Both the position numbers and the translations under genes were made by a program. A stretch of DNA of 64,000 nucleotides from Vineibacter terrae. Its GTDB lineage: Bacteria > Pseudomonadota > Alphaproteobacteria > Reyranellales > Reyranellaceae. Shown here one piece after another: positions 1-8,222 of this stretch. Position 1 is the stretch's first letter. Every line of letters begins with the position of its first letter. The notes beneath the pieces are model-generated. The model had not been told where the DNA came from. It ran no database searches and was given only the letters and a program-made list of their open reading frames with translations. The stretch lies in NCBI RefSeq assembly GCF_008039615.1, contig NZ_VDUZ01000009.1, positions 1 to 64,000 on the forward strand. The letters run 5' to 3'.

Positions 1-417
1 GCGGCGAGTCCGCCGGCGGCGACCTGGCGCGGCCAGCAGCGTCGGTTTGCCGCCTTTGTCCGCCAATTCAACGAAGAGCGGCCGCATGAAGCGCTCGGCC
101 AGGTGCCACCGGCGCGGTGCTACCAGCCCAGCCCTCGGCGCTATCATGGCCAGCTGCTTGAGCCGCAGTACGACGGCACCGACATCACGGTTCTGCGTGT
201 CCGTCCCAAGGGCACTATCCGCTGGCATGGCCATGAGGTGTTTCTGAGCGAAGCGCTGAGCGGCGAACCGATCTGCCTGGAGCCGACGGCACGCGATGGC
301 GTGATGCGGTTGCGCTTCGGCCACGTGCCGTTGGCCCTGCTCACCCCCGCCGGAAAATTCGAGCCGCTGCCGGGGGCGCGCCCCCGGCAGCGGCCAGCGG
401 CGGCACCGAAAGTGTAA
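1..417 (+). CDS. IS481-family transposase, C-terminal fragment (cut by window edge)
   Basis: The open frame enters from base 1 and ends at the TAA at 415-417; about 138 residues are visible. It contains the sequence FNEERPHEALG, the hallmark that follows the catalytic Glu in IS481/IS3-type integrase cores. The C-terminal tail characteristic of the IS481 family follows and binds or contacts DNA in that family. The catalytic D, D and E residues would lie upstream of the window. Downstream it is followed at once by tandem terminal repeats, so this is the 3' end of an insertion sequence rather than a decayed internal piece. Whether the element is intact cannot be judged. Confidence 0.85.
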   Translation, partial: AASPPAATWRGQQRRFAAFVRQFNEERPHEALGQVPPARCYQPSPRRYHGQLLEPQYDGTDITVLRVRPKGTIRWHGHEVFLSEALSGEPICLEPTARDGVMRLRFGHVPLALLTPAGKFEPLPGARPRQRPAAAPKV

Positions 418-482
418 CCGATGTATCCGGTCCAAAGTGTTACCTATGTATCCGGTCTAAAGTGTTACCGATGTATCCGGTC
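411..482. repeat. Three tandem 22-bp repeats at the IS481 end
   Basis: Units start at 411, 436 and 461 (period 25). Each reads AGTGT[A/T]ACC[G/T]ATG followed by TATCCGGTC. The first unit overlaps the transposase stop codon. Repeated terminal sequences of this style mark IS481-family right ends and are probably transposase-binding sites. The outer boundary is at or near 482. Confidence 0.8.
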
Positions 483-492
483 GTACACCCTC

Positions 493-518
493 CCTCTCCC
501 CGCTCTCGCGGAGAGAGG
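493..518. repeat. Short hairpin (CTCTCCCCGC family)
   Basis: An imperfect palindrome with arms CCTCTCCCCGC and GCGGAGAGAGG sits just beyond the IS end and just downstream of the MFS gene, which ends at 525 on the minus strand. A near-identical palindrome occurs at 45286-45310. It could terminate the MFS transcript; it also looks like a dispersed REP-type sequence. Confidence 0.5.
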
Positions 519-524
519 TGTGCA

Positions 525-1811
525 TCACGTATCGGCGTGAAGGACCCTGCCGCGGGTTTCCGGCAAGGCGAACGCGGCGATGAAGAACACGCCATACGCC
601 ACCACCGCAAAGATCGCGATGGCGTTGCCCAGCGAGGTTCGCGTCGACAGGAAGCCGACCAGGAACGGGAACAGCGCGCCGATGCCGCGGCCGAAATTGT
701 AGCAGAAGCCCTGTCCCGACCCGCGCAGGCGCGTCGGGAACAGCTCGGTCAGGAACGCGCCCATGCCGGAGAAATAGCCGGACGCAAAGAAGCCCAGCGG
801 GAAGCCCAGCAGCCACAGGATGTCGTTGGTCAGTGGCAGTTGCGTGTAGACGACGATGACGGCGATCGCGCCGACCGAGAAGGTCAGGAAGAGGTTGCGC
901 CGCCCGATGCGGTCGGCGAGCCAGGCGCCGACGAGGTAGCCCACGAACGATCCGATGATGAGGGCGGCGAGATAGCCGGTGGAGGTCACGATCGAGAGGT
1001 TGCGCTCGGTGGTGAGGAACCGCGGCACCCAGAACGTGATGGCGTAGTAGCCGCCCTGGCACCCGGTGGCCGCGAGCGCAGCCAATATGGTGGTCCTCAG
1101 GATGGGACCCGAGAAGATCTCCCACAGCGCCGGGCGATCGCCGGTCGCTTGTTGCCGCGCGCGTGTCTGGGCGGCGATCTGCGGCTCTTCGACATAGCGG
1201 CGCAGATAGAAGACCATGAGCGCGGGCAAGGCACCGATCACGAACATCCAGCGCCAGGCGACCTCGGCCGGCAGATAGGAAAACAGCACCGCCTGCGCCA
1301 GCACGGCCAGGCCCCAGCCCACCGCCCAGCCGGATTGCACCGAGCCTACGGCGCGGCCGCGGTATTGCGGCCGGATGGCCTCGCCCATCAGCACGGCGCC
1401 GGCCGCCCACTCGCCGCCGAAGCCCAGGCCCAGCAGGGCACGCGCGATCAGCAGCTGATCGAAGTTCTGCACGAAGGCGCAGACCAGCGAGAAGAACGAG
1501 AACCACAGGATCGTCAGCTGCAGGGTGCGCACGCGGCCGATGATGTCGGCGATGTAGCCGGCGAGCCAGCCGCCGACTGCCGATGCCAGCAGGGTCACCG
1601 TGCCGGCGAGGCCCACCGTGCCGGCATCGACGTGCCACATCGCAATGATGGTGCCGATGACCAGCGGATAGATCATGAAGTCCATGCCGTCGAGGGCCCA
1701 ACCCGATGCGCAGGCCCAGAACGTGCGCCGCTCCGGCACGTCCATGTCGCGATAGAATGCAAGCAGGCTGGTGTCTTCGACAGCAACGGTGTCAGAGGGG
1801 TTCGCCGCCAT
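525..1811 (-). CDS. MFS transporter, metabolite:H+ symporter type
   Basis: 428-residue integral membrane transporter with about 12 hydrophobic segments. The MFS signature loop GYIADIIGR (motif A, G-x-x-x-D-x-x-G-R) lies between helices 2 and 3. The stretch GLGFGGEWAAGA in helix 4 is typical of the SHS/AAHS branch, which carries sialate, lactate or aromatic acids with protons; the substrate here is not known. The ATG at 1811 was chosen because GGGAGG lies five bases upstream; in-frame ATGs at 1832 and 1838 lack such a site. It lies alone, back to back with the decayed dioxygenase fragment, and its 3' end is 43 bp from the insertion sequence end. Confidence 0.85.
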   Translation of the reverse strand: MAANPSDTVAVEDTSLLAFYRDMDVPERRTFWACASGWALDGMDFMIYPLVIGTIIAMWHVDAGTVGLAGTVTLLASAVGGWLAGYIADIIGRVRTLQLTILWFSFFSLVCAFVQNFDQLLIARALLGLGFGGEWAAGAVLMGEAIRPQYRGRAVGSVQSGWAVGWGLAVLAQAVLFSYLPAEVAWRWMFVIGALPALMVFYLRRYVEEPQIAAQTRARQQATGDRPALWEIFSGPILRTTILAALAATGCQGGYYAITFWVPRFLTTERNLSIVTSTGYLAALIIGSFVGYLVGAWLADRIGRRNLFLTFSVGAIAVIVVYTQLPLTNDILWLLGFPLGFFASGYFSGMGAFLTELFPTRLRGSGQGFCYNFGRGIGALFPFLVGFLSTRTSLGNAIAIFAVVAYGVFFIAAFALPETRGRVLHADT

Positions 1812-1980
1812 GGTCGCCTCCCGTCTTCTCATGCTCATCCTGCGATGACGCTGCTGCAGTCTATTCGCGTGTCATCGCCACTGCCATGAGTCGTCAGGTG
1901 CACGGCCGTGATTCTTGTCGGCCAGGGCGTGCGATGCCGGCCACCTGCTGGACGGTCAGTAGGCCACCGCGGGTCAGTCG

Positions 1981-2127
1981 CTATTCCGGTGCCATCGCGT
2001 TGCACCCGAAACAGATGCCAGGGGCTCGATCCAGTCGGGCGCGAAGGCGCCGCGGATGCAGATGGCGCCATCGTCGCGATAGCGCGATGTTGGCGTCGGT
2101 CAGGGGCAGGGCGGCTTCGTGGCTCAT
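1981..2127 (-). pseudogene. Decayed N-terminus of a phytanoyl-CoA dioxygenase-like gene
   Basis: An ATG at 2127, two bases after the crotonase stop, opens the frame MSHEAALPLTDANIAL. A frameshift near 2080 then breaks it. In the next frame the sequence continues DDGAICIRGAFAPDWIEPL, the pattern seen near the N-terminus of PhyH-type non-haem iron dioxygenases (x-D-G-x-x-x-x-R-G-x-F-x-x-x-W-I). The match then stops, and roughly 250 further residues of the family, including the iron-binding HxD...H, are absent. Its position suggests it was once the last gene of the crotonase operon. The assignment rests on about 35 residues, so it is tentative. Confidence 0.5.
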
Positions 2128-2129
2128 GG

Positions 2130-2906
2130 TCAGATATCCGCGAAATCACCGCCACGGCCCTTGCCGCCGGCGAAGCGGGCAGCGCCCTTGCGCGCTTCCT
2201 GGGCCAGCGCCGGCCCGCCGCGGCGGCCCTCGTTCCTCAGCGCGTCGGCGATGTCCATGCCCCATTGCTCGTAGGACGACAGCCGGTCGCTGCGCATGCA
2301 GGTCTGCGGGAACTTCGTCAGCACGGCCGCCAGCGCCTGGGCTTCCGCCAGGGCCTGGCCCGGTGCCACCAGGCGGTTGGCCAGCCCCCACTCGAAGGCC
2401 TCGCGCGCGCCGACCTCGCGGCCGGTGAGGATCATGTCCAGCGCGCGGCTATGGCCGATCAGCCGCGGCAGGCGCACGGTGCCGCCATCGATCAGGGGCA
2501 CGCCCCAGCGACGGCAGAAGACCCCGAACCTCGCCGTCTGCGAGGCGACGCGCAAATCGCACCACAGCGCCAGCTCGAGGCCGCCGGCCACGGCATGGCC
2601 TTCGACGGCGGCGATCACCGGCTTGGACAGCAGCAGGCGGGAAGGGCCCATCGGGCCGACGCCTTCCGGGTCGTGGCGGGACATCCCGGCGCTGGACGCC
2701 GCCGCCTTCAGGTCGTAGCCGGCGCAGAAGGCGCCGACCGCGCCGGTCAGGATCGCGACCGACTGCGAGTCGTCCTGATCGAAGGCGATGAAGGCCTCGC
2801 GCAGCAGGATCGCGGTCTCGGGGTCGACGGCGTTGCGTGCCTCGGCGAAGCGGTTGATGGTGACGGTGGTGACGGCGCCCTCGCGTGCGACCAGAACCTT
2901 GGACAT
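2130..2906 (-). CDS. Enoyl-CoA hydratase/isomerase family protein
   Basis: 258 residues, standard crotonase length. The oxyanion-hole segments are present: GAFCAGYDLK around residue 60 and GHAVAGGLELALWCD around residue 105. The first acid position (the Glu of GGLEL) is kept. The second catalytic Glu, usually in a G-x-P-E motif about 20 residues later, is replaced in FGVFCRRWGVPL. Simple hydration may therefore not be its reaction; isomerase, hydrolase or dehalogenase-type chemistry is possible in such variants. The start has GGAG six bases upstream. It follows the MaoC-like gene by 29 bases on the same strand and probably shares its transcript. The cytoplasmic CoA-thioester substrate is unknown. 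Confidence 0.85.
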   Translation of the reverse strand: MSKVLVAREGAVTTVTINRFAEARNAVDPETAILLREAFIAFDQDDSQSVAILTGAVGAFCAGYDLKAAASSAGMSRHDPEGVGPMGPSRLLLSKPVIAAVEGHAVAGGLELALWCDLRVASQTARFGVFCRRWGVPLIDGGTVRLPRLIGHSRALDMILTGREVGAREAFEWGLANRLVAPGQALAEAQALAAVLTKFPQTCMRSDRLSSYEQWGMDIADALRNEGRRGGPALAQEARKGAARFAGGKGRGGDFADI

Positions 2907-2935
2907 GGTGGTCTCCGTGCGGGTGCTGGCGCGGG

Positions 2936-3394
2936 TCAGACGCGGCCGCGCATCATGCGCAGCGGATCATAGGTCAGCACCGTCTCGCCCTTCTGGTTCT
3001 TGACCAGGTTCATGGTGCGCACGATGCCGCGTGACGGATCCTTCGAGGTCGGCCGCACCTCGGTCACCTCGCACTCGACATGGATGGTGTCGTTGACGAA
3101 GGTCGGCGCCTTGATGTCGAGCGTCATGCTCAGGAAGGCCATGCCCGTGCCCTGGATCGAGACCGGGATCAGCAGGCCTTCGGCGAAGCTGTAGACCAGC
3201 GCGCCCGGCACCAGGCGGCGCTTCGTCGGCGAATGCTTGTCGATATAGTCGAGGTTGTTGAACAGCCCTTCCTGCATGCCGGTGCAGCAGATGAAGTTCA
3301 CAAGGTCGGCCTCGAAGATCGTTCGGCCGGTGGTCCTGAAGCGGTCACCGACCTTGAGGTCGGTGTAGTACATGCCTTCGCCCAGCGTGCGCAT
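2936..3394 (-). CDS. MaoC-like hot-dog fold protein
   Basis: 152 residues, the size of a single MaoC/(R)-hydratase hot-dog domain. Visible family features are the N-terminal VGDRF segment, TIFEADLVNF (the helix that carries the catalytic Asp and His in R-specific enoyl-CoA hydratases) and VPGALVYSFAEGL, matching the HG-x-x-x-x-x-x-x loop. The expected His after the Asp is not obvious, the local sequence being CCTGMQEGLFNN. Catalysis as a hydratase is therefore uncertain and a thioester-binding role is possible. AGGAG precedes the ATG by six bases. It forms a probable operon with the crotonase downstream, suggesting a CoA-thioester pathway. Confidence 0.75.
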   Translation of the reverse strand: MRTLGEGMYYTDLKVGDRFRTTGRTIFEADLVNFICCTGMQEGLFNNLDYIDKHSPTKRRLVPGALVYSFAEGLLIPVSIQGTGMAFLSMTLDIKAPTFVNDTIHVECEVTEVRPTSKDPSRGIVRTMNLVKNQKGETVLTYDPLRMMRGRV

Positions 3395-3472
3395 CGCGTG
3401 CTCCTTCGTGGTGGAGGACGATGCTGGCGCAGGCGACGCAGGACGGCAATCGCTGACGGTTTCGCAGGGCGG

Positions 3473-3661
3473 TCAATGACCGTGGCCGACATGGGCGCCT
3501 TCGGCCAGCACATAGTGGCGGCCGCAATAGGGACAGTCGACGAAGCCTTCCTTCACGAGGCTGAGATAGACCAGCGGATGGCCCAGCGCACCACCGCCGC
3601 CGTCACAGCCGACCCTGTCGGTTTTGACTTCAATCGTTTCCAACGGCTTCGTCGCATCCAT
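3473..3661 (-). CDS. CHCC zinc-finger protein (NDUFS6-like)
   Basis: 62 residues. The pattern VGCDGGGGALGHPLVYL followed by DCPYCGRHYVL supplies the Cys, His, Cys, Cys ligands of the zf-CHCC family. This family is common in Alphaproteobacteria and is related to the mitochondrial complex I subunit NDUFS6. The exact bacterial role is not established; an accessory role with respiratory complex I is the usual inference. A GGAGAG site lies upstream of the ATG. It is encoded 78 bases upstream of the MaoC-like gene on the same strand. The His-rich end GHGH could also bind metal. Confidence 0.85.
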   Translation of the reverse strand: MDATKPLETIEVKTDRVGCDGGGGALGHPLVYLSLVKEGFVDCPYCGRHYVLAEGAHVGHGH

Positions 3662-3804
3662 GCGCGGCTCTCTCCCCGAACGGCAGGCGGCGGATCATAG
3701 CGGCGGGCGCCCGCCAATCAACAGGAGGCGTGACGACGCAGATCGCGCCACTGCTACCGGACCGCCACACCGGCGCCCACAACTGCGCTATAACTGCCGC
3801 ACCC

Positions 3805-4860
3805 ATGCGCCGATCCCCATCCATCGTCCTGCTGCTGGCGCTGCTCGTGCCGGCGCTGACGCATTGCGCCCCAGTGGTGGTGCCGTCGGGCCCCGCCGTT
3901 TCGGCGCCGTTGCTGGAGCCGTCCCGCATCGTGGCCGCCGACGGCGCCGTCCTGCCGCTGCAGCACTGGCCGGCGACGGCCGGCACCCGCAACGGCCAGC
4001 CGCAGGCCGTGATCCTGGCGCTGCACGGGTTCGGCGACTATTCGGGCGCCTTCGAGGAGCCGGCGCAGACATGGGCCGCGCTCGGCATCGAGACCTATGC
4101 CTACGACCAGCGCGGCTTCGGCGATGGGCCGCATCGCGGCCGCTGGGCCGGCGTCGACACGATGGTCAACGACGCGCTGACGGCGCTGCGCCTGGTGAGC
4201 GCACGGCATCCCGGCACGCCGATCTATCTCACCGGCGAGAGCATGGGCGGCGCCGTGGTGCTGGCGGCGCTGGGGCGGCTGGCCGATGCCCCGGGGCTGG
4301 CGCCGGTCCCGGCAGGGGCGATCCTGATCGGCCCGGCCGTGCGCTCGCGCGACACGATCGGCGGCCTGGCGCGCGGGGCGCTGTGGATGGCGGCGCACAT
4401 CGCGCCGTGGCATCCGGTCGGCCCGACCTCGATCGACTTCCAGCCCTCGAACAACCGCAAGATGCTGGAGAAATACGCCAAGGATCCCAAGGTGCTGCGC
4501 TATCCGCGCACCGACCTGGTCTGGGGCCTGGTCGACCTCATGGACGCCGCCAAGCAGGCGGCGCCCAGGATCACGACACCCTACCTGCTGCTCTACGGCC
4601 TCAACGACCGGATCGTGCCGGAAAGCGCGATGCGGGAGGTGCTGGCCAGGCTGCCGCGGCGCCCCGACTCGCGCCTGGCCTTCTACGCCAAGGGCTATCA
4701 CATGCTGCTGCGCGACCTGGACGGCGTGACGCTGCACCGGGACGTGGCCGACTGGATCGCCGACAAGCGGGCGCCGCTGCCGTCGGGTGCCGACCATCAG
4801 CGGTCCGACCTGCAGGCCCTGTGGGGCAGCCGCTTTGACTTGACGACGGGCGGCGGGTAG
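3805..4860 (+). CDS. Lysophospholipase-like alpha/beta hydrolase (lipoprotein)
   Basis: 351 residues, Hydrolase_4/PldB-type alpha/beta hydrolase. The catalytic triad can be read directly: Ser146 in GESMGG, Asp268 in GLNDRIV and His299 in KGYHML. The N-terminus MRRSPSIVLLLALLVPALTHC ends in a lipobox-like LTHC, so the protein is probably exported and lipid-anchored at Cys21. The start at 3805 is preferred over an in-frame ATG at 3730 because it places the signal peptide at the terminus. A TATAAC box at 3789-3794 lies just upstream. A monoacylglycerol lipase or lysophospholipase activity is inferred from the family. It is transcribed towards, and ends 65 bases before, the glycan genes. Confidence 0.85.
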   Translation: MRRSPSIVLLLALLVPALTHCAPVVVPSGPAVSAPLLEPSRIVAADGAVLPLQHWPATAGTRNGQPQAVILALHGFGDYSGAFEEPAQTWAALGIETYAYDQRGFGDGPHRGRWAGVDTMVNDALTALRLVSARHPGTPIYLTGESMGGAVVLAALGRLADAPGLAPVPAGAILIGPAVRSRDTIGGLARGALWMAAHIAPWHPVGPTSIDFQPSNNRKMLEKYAKDPKVLRYPRTDLVWGLVDLMDAAKQAAPRITTPYLLLYGLNDRIVPESAMREVLARLPRRPDSRLAFYAKGYHMLLRDLDGVTLHRDVADWIADKRAPLPSGADHQRSDLQALWGSRFDLTTGGG

Positions 4861-4863
4861 GTT
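4835..4863 (+). promoter_or_regulatory. Putative sigma-70 promoter for neuB-neuC
   Basis: TTGACT (4835-4840), a 17-base spacer and TAGGTT (4858-4863), about 60 bases upstream of the NeuB start and overlapping the 3' end of the hydrolase gene. Only pattern evidence supports it. Confidence 0.4.
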
Positions 4864-4925
4864 GCGCCCGCGTGCCGCCGCAATGTCCCTGTAGGACGCA
4901 GAAACGCAAGACGAATCAAGGCGTT

Positions 4926-5987
4926 ATGAACCAAGAAACCAAGCCTGTCACATGGTTGTCCGACCCCCGCCGGGGACGGCCATGCACCATCATTGGCGAG
5001 GTCGCGCAGGCACATGACGGCAGCCTCGGGCAGGCGCATGCCTTCATCGACGCCATTGCCGATGCCGGTGCCGACGCGGTCAAGTTCCAGACCCACATCG
5101 CGTCGGCCGAAAGCACGCCGGGCGAGCCGTGGCGCAAGAAATTCAGCCCGCAGGACGACACGCGCTACGATTACTGGAAGCGCATGGAGTTCACCGAGCC
5201 GCAATGGCACGCGCTGAAGAAGCACGCCACCGAACGCGGCCTGCTGTTCCTGAGCTCGCCCTTCTCGCCGCAGGCCGTCGAGCTCCTGAAGCGGGTCGGG
5301 GTCGCGGGCTGGAAGGTGGCGTCGGGCGAGGTGTCCAACCTCGATCTCATCGATGCCATGGCGGCCACCGGCCAGCCGGTCATGCTGTCGTCGGGCATGA
5401 GCGGCATGGCCGAGCTGGACGAGGCGGTTGCCGTCGTGAAGAAGCGCGGCGCGCCGCTGGCGGTGATGCAGTGCTCGACCATGTACCCGACCTCGCCCGA
5501 GGCCGTGGGGCTCAACGTGATGGCGGCGTTCCGCGAGCGCTATGGCTGCGCCGTCGGCCTGTCCGACCATTCGGCGAAGATCTTCCCCGGACTTGCCGCC
5601 GCGACCTTGGGCGCCGAGGTGTTCGAGCTGCACGTGGCGCTCAGCCGCCACATGTTCGGGCCGGACACCATCGCCTCGGTGACGCCGGAAGAGCTGAAGC
5701 AGCTGGTCGAGGGTGTGCGCTTCATCGAGCGCATGCGCGCGGCGCCGATCGACAAGGACCAGTCGGCGCGGGATCTGGCGGCGATGCGCGGCATCTTCAC
5801 CAAGAGCGTCGTGGCCGTCGGCGATCTGGCGGCTGGCACCGTGCTCGAGGCCCAGGTGCTGGCAGCCAAGAAGCCGGGCACCGGAATCCCGGCCAAGGAG
5901 CTGAAAGGCCTGGTCGGCCGCCGCCTGAAGCGCGCCGTCAAGCACGACACGCCGCTCAGCTGGGACGACCTGGAGCCTGCCGCGTGA
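4926..5987 (+). CDS. neuB: N-acetylneuraminate/nonulosonate synthase
   Basis: 353 residues. It condenses a 6-carbon amino sugar (ManNAc or a bacillosamine-derived analogue) with phosphoenolpyruvate to make a nonulosonic acid. The NeuB barrel begins with IIGEVAQAHDGSLGQA and has DAGADAVKFQTH about 30 residues later, then ASGEVSNLDLI and GLSDHS. The C-terminal part, AAGTVLEAQVLAAKKPGTGI, is the antifreeze-like SAF domain that closes over substrate. ATG 4926 was chosen over an upstream in-frame ATG because AAGGCG precedes it and the NeuB domain starts soon after. Its stop overlaps the GTG start of the epimerase, so the two are translationally coupled. NeuB cannot be told apart from LegI by eye. 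Confidence 0.9.
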   Translation: MNQETKPVTWLSDPRRGRPCTIIGEVAQAHDGSLGQAHAFIDAIADAGADAVKFQTHIASAESTPGEPWRKKFSPQDDTRYDYWKRMEFTEPQWHALKKHATERGLLFLSSPFSPQAVELLKRVGVAGWKVASGEVSNLDLIDAMAATGQPVMLSSGMSGMAELDEAVAVVKKRGAPLAVMQCSTMYPTSPEAVGLNVMAAFRERYGCAVGLSDHSAKIFPGLAAATLGAEVFELHVALSRHMFGPDTIASVTPEELKQLVEGVRFIERMRAAPIDKDQSARDLAAMRGIFTKSVVAVGDLAAGTVLEAQVLAAKKPGTGIPAKELKGLVGRRLKRAVKHDTPLSWDDLEPAA

Positions 5988-7150
5988 GCCCGGCGCGCCG
6001 CAAGATCTGCGTCGCCGTCACGGCCCGCCCGAGCTACTCCCGCATCCGCTCGGCGCTGGTGGCGATCCGCGCCCGCGATGACCTCGACCTGCAGCTGATC
6101 GCGGCCGCCTCGGCGCTGTCCGACAAGTACGGCAACGTCGTCGACGTCATGGAGGCCGAGGGCTTCCGCATCGACCGGCGGATCGGGATGGGCGGCGAGA
6201 CCGGCACCCTGGTGGCGCAGGCGCGCTCGACCGGCATCGTCCTGACCGAGATGGCGGGCGCCTTCGATGCCCTCAAGCCCGACTGGGTAGTGAGCGTCGC
6301 CGACCGGTTCGAGACCATGGCCACGGCTGTCGCCGCCGCCTACATGAACATCCCGCTGGCGCATGTCCAGGGCGGCGAAGTCACCGGCAACATCGACGAG
6401 AAGGTGCGCCACGCCGTCACCAAGCTCGCCGACCTGCATCTCGTGGCCAACGAGAAGGCCCAGGAGCGGGTGGTGCGCATGGGCGAGCGGGCCAGCCGCG
6501 TCGTGGTCACCGGCTGCCCGTCGATCGACGTGGCCCGCGAGGCGGTCGCCGATCCGCAGGCGGCCGACGCCCTGGTGGCGCGACTGGGCGGCGAGGCCGG
6601 CCGCGACCTGAGCCGCGGCTTCCTGATCGTGTCGCAGCATTCGGTCACCAACGAGCACGGCGACGGGCCGTTCCAGACGGCCCAGACGGCCCAGGCCGTC
6701 GCCGCCTCGGGGCTGCCGGCGCTGTGGTTCTGGCCCAACCTCGACGCCGGCTCCGACGGCGTGTCGCAGACGCTGCGGGCCTGGCGCGACGGCGGCCGGC
6801 TGCCGGGCGTGCATTTCGTGCAGAACGTGCCGCCGGAGGACTTCATCCGCCTGCTGCAGCGCTGCCATTGCATCGTGGGCAACTCGAGCGTGGCGATCCG
6901 CGAATGCGCCTGGCTGGGCGTGCCGGCCATCAATATCGGCAGCCGCCAGTCCGGGCGCGATCGCGGCGCCAACGTGCAGGACGTGAACTACGATTCCGAC
7001 GAGATCCTGGCGGCCATCCGCCGCCAGATGAAGGTCGGCCGCTATGCGCACGACACGCTGTACGGCGACGGCCATGCCGGCGAGAAGATCGCGGCTGCGC
7101 TGGCCACGGCCACGCCGCAGATCGACAAGCGCCTGGCCTACGATATCTGA
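5984..7150 (+). CDS. neuC: UDP-N-acetylglucosamine 2-epimerase, hydrolysing type
   Basis: 388 residues starting at a GTG that overlaps the neuB stop (GTGA). It resembles NeuC/LegG, which convert UDP-GlcNAc or a UDP-diamino sugar into the free 2-epimer for the synthase next door. Visible are the N-terminal KICVAVTARPSYSRI (nucleotide-sugar epimerase opening), HVQGGEVTGNIDEKVRHAV (a strongly conserved epimerase_2 block) and the C-terminal GNSSVAIRECAWLGVPAINIG block that binds UDP. A NeuA/LegF cytidylyltransferase, needed to activate the product, is not found next to it or elsewhere in the window. Confidence 0.9.
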   Translation: MSPARRKICVAVTARPSYSRIRSALVAIRARDDLDLQLIAAASALSDKYGNVVDVMEAEGFRIDRRIGMGGETGTLVAQARSTGIVLTEMAGAFDALKPDWVVSVADRFETMATAVAAAYMNIPLAHVQGGEVTGNIDEKVRHAVTKLADLHLVANEKAQERVVRMGERASRVVVTGCPSIDVAREAVADPQAADALVARLGGEAGRDLSRGFLIVSQHSVTNEHGDGPFQTAQTAQAVAASGLPALWFWPNLDAGSDGVSQTLRAWRDGGRLPGVHFVQNVPPEDFIRLLQRCHCIVGNSSVAIRECAWLGVPAINIGSRQSGRDRGANVQDVNYDSDEILAAIRRQMKVGRYAHDTLYGDGHAGEKIAAALATATPQIDKRLAYDI

Positions 7151-7171
7151 CCCCCTCCTTGGACGCCGACC

Positions 7172-8134
7172 GTGAAGAACATCCTGTCATCGATCGTCAT
7201 GTTCGTCGTCTCGGTGGTGGTGGCGCTGGGCATCGGCGAGGCCGCGTTGCGCTTCAAGAACGCCGACATGCGCAACTACGACATCGAGATGTGGCGCTAC
7301 GCGCTGGAGCTTAAGAAGCGGTCGGACGATCCGGTCCTGGGGCATGACCATCAACGCTCGAAGTCGGCGGTGCTGCAGTCGGTGGAGATCCGCACCAACG
7401 AGCTGGGGCTGCGCGGCGGCCCGACGCCGCCGGTCGAGCCGGGGCAGCGCCGCATCCTGTTCCTGGGCAGCTCGGTGACCCTGGGCTGGGGCGTGCCCGA
7501 GAAGGACACGGTCGAGGCGCGGCTGCAGGAGATGTTCAAGGCGCAGGGCGACAATGTCGTGGTGATGAACGCCGGCATCGGCAACTACAACGCCGAGCGC
7601 TACGCGCAGCGCTTCCTGACCGAGCTGACCGCGACGCAGCCGACGGATATCGTGGTGCATTATTTCGTGCGCGATGCCGAGAAGCTGGATGCTGGCGGCG
7701 GCAACTGGTTCCTGCGCAACAGCCAGCTTGCCGTGACCCTGTGGATCGCAGGCTCGCGCCTGTTCGGCGAGTCGGGCGAGAAGTCGCTGGTCGACCACTA
7801 CAAGCAGGTCTACGAGCCCAGCCAGCCCGGCTACCAGGCCATGCTGGCGGCGCTGAAGCGGCTGAAGGACTATGCCGCCAGCAAGAACATCCGGGTCTAC
7901 CTGGCGATGACCCCCGACGTGCACGACCTCGTCGACTACAAGTTCGACTTCATCCACGAGCGCATGAAGGCCGTCGCCGGCGAGGACGGGTTCAGCTACG
8001 TCGACCTGCTGCCGGCGATGCGCAACCTCAAGCCCGAGGAGCTGTGGTCGATGCCGGGCGACCCGCACCCCAACAGCCTGGGCCACAAGCTGATGGCGGA
8101 GGCGCTGTTCCCGGCGCTTCAGCTCGGCAAGTAA
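7172..8134 (+). CDS. Membrane-anchored SGNH-hydrolase fold protein
   Basis: 320 residues from a GTG start. A hydrophobic N-terminal segment (about residues 5-22) should anchor it in the inner membrane with the domain outside. Block I is LFLGSSVTLGWG with the candidate nucleophile at Ser101. An Asn-containing block (NAGIGNYNAERYAQ) follows, and the C-terminal GDPHPNSLGH carries the Asp and His. This arrangement is seen in SGNH proteins that partner MBOAT acyltransferases, and the next gene is an MBOAT. The likely role is transfer or removal of acetyl groups on a surface glycan, perhaps the nonulosonate made by the two genes upstream. Substrate is inferred from context only. Confidence 0.75.
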   Translation: MKNILSSIVMFVVSVVVALGIGEAALRFKNADMRNYDIEMWRYALELKKRSDDPVLGHDHQRSKSAVLQSVEIRTNELGLRGGPTPPVEPGQRRILFLGSSVTLGWGVPEKDTVEARLQEMFKAQGDNVVVMNAGIGNYNAERYAQRFLTELTATQPTDIVVHYFVRDAEKLDAGGGNWFLRNSQLAVTLWIAGSRLFGESGEKSLVDHYKQVYEPSQPGYQAMLAALKRLKDYAASKNIRVYLAMTPDVHDLVDYKFDFIHERMKAVAGEDGFSYVDLLPAMRNLKPEELWSMPGDPHPNSLGHKLMAEALFPALQLGK

Positions 8135-8165
8135 TGCGATTCCTCTCCCGCAGGGCCTTGCCCCC

Positions 8166-8194
8166 TTGACGCCGGCCCGCGCGTCGGGTTCCTA
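8166..8194 (+). promoter_or_regulatory. Possible promoter upstream of the MBOAT gene
   Basis: TTGACG at 8166-8171 and TTCCTA at 8189-8194 with a 17-base spacer in the 88-bp gap before the MBOAT gene. The -10 match is poor; the -35 is good. Confidence 0.3.
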
Positions 8195-8222
8195 ACGTCA
8201 CCCCCTCCGGCCGGATCCTCCC

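Noticed and set aside
3789-3794. TATAAC box just upstream of the lipase-like gene as a firm promoter.
   Set aside because: No -35 element at a suitable distance, and it sits only 11 bases before the ATG, so it was not listed as a separate feature.
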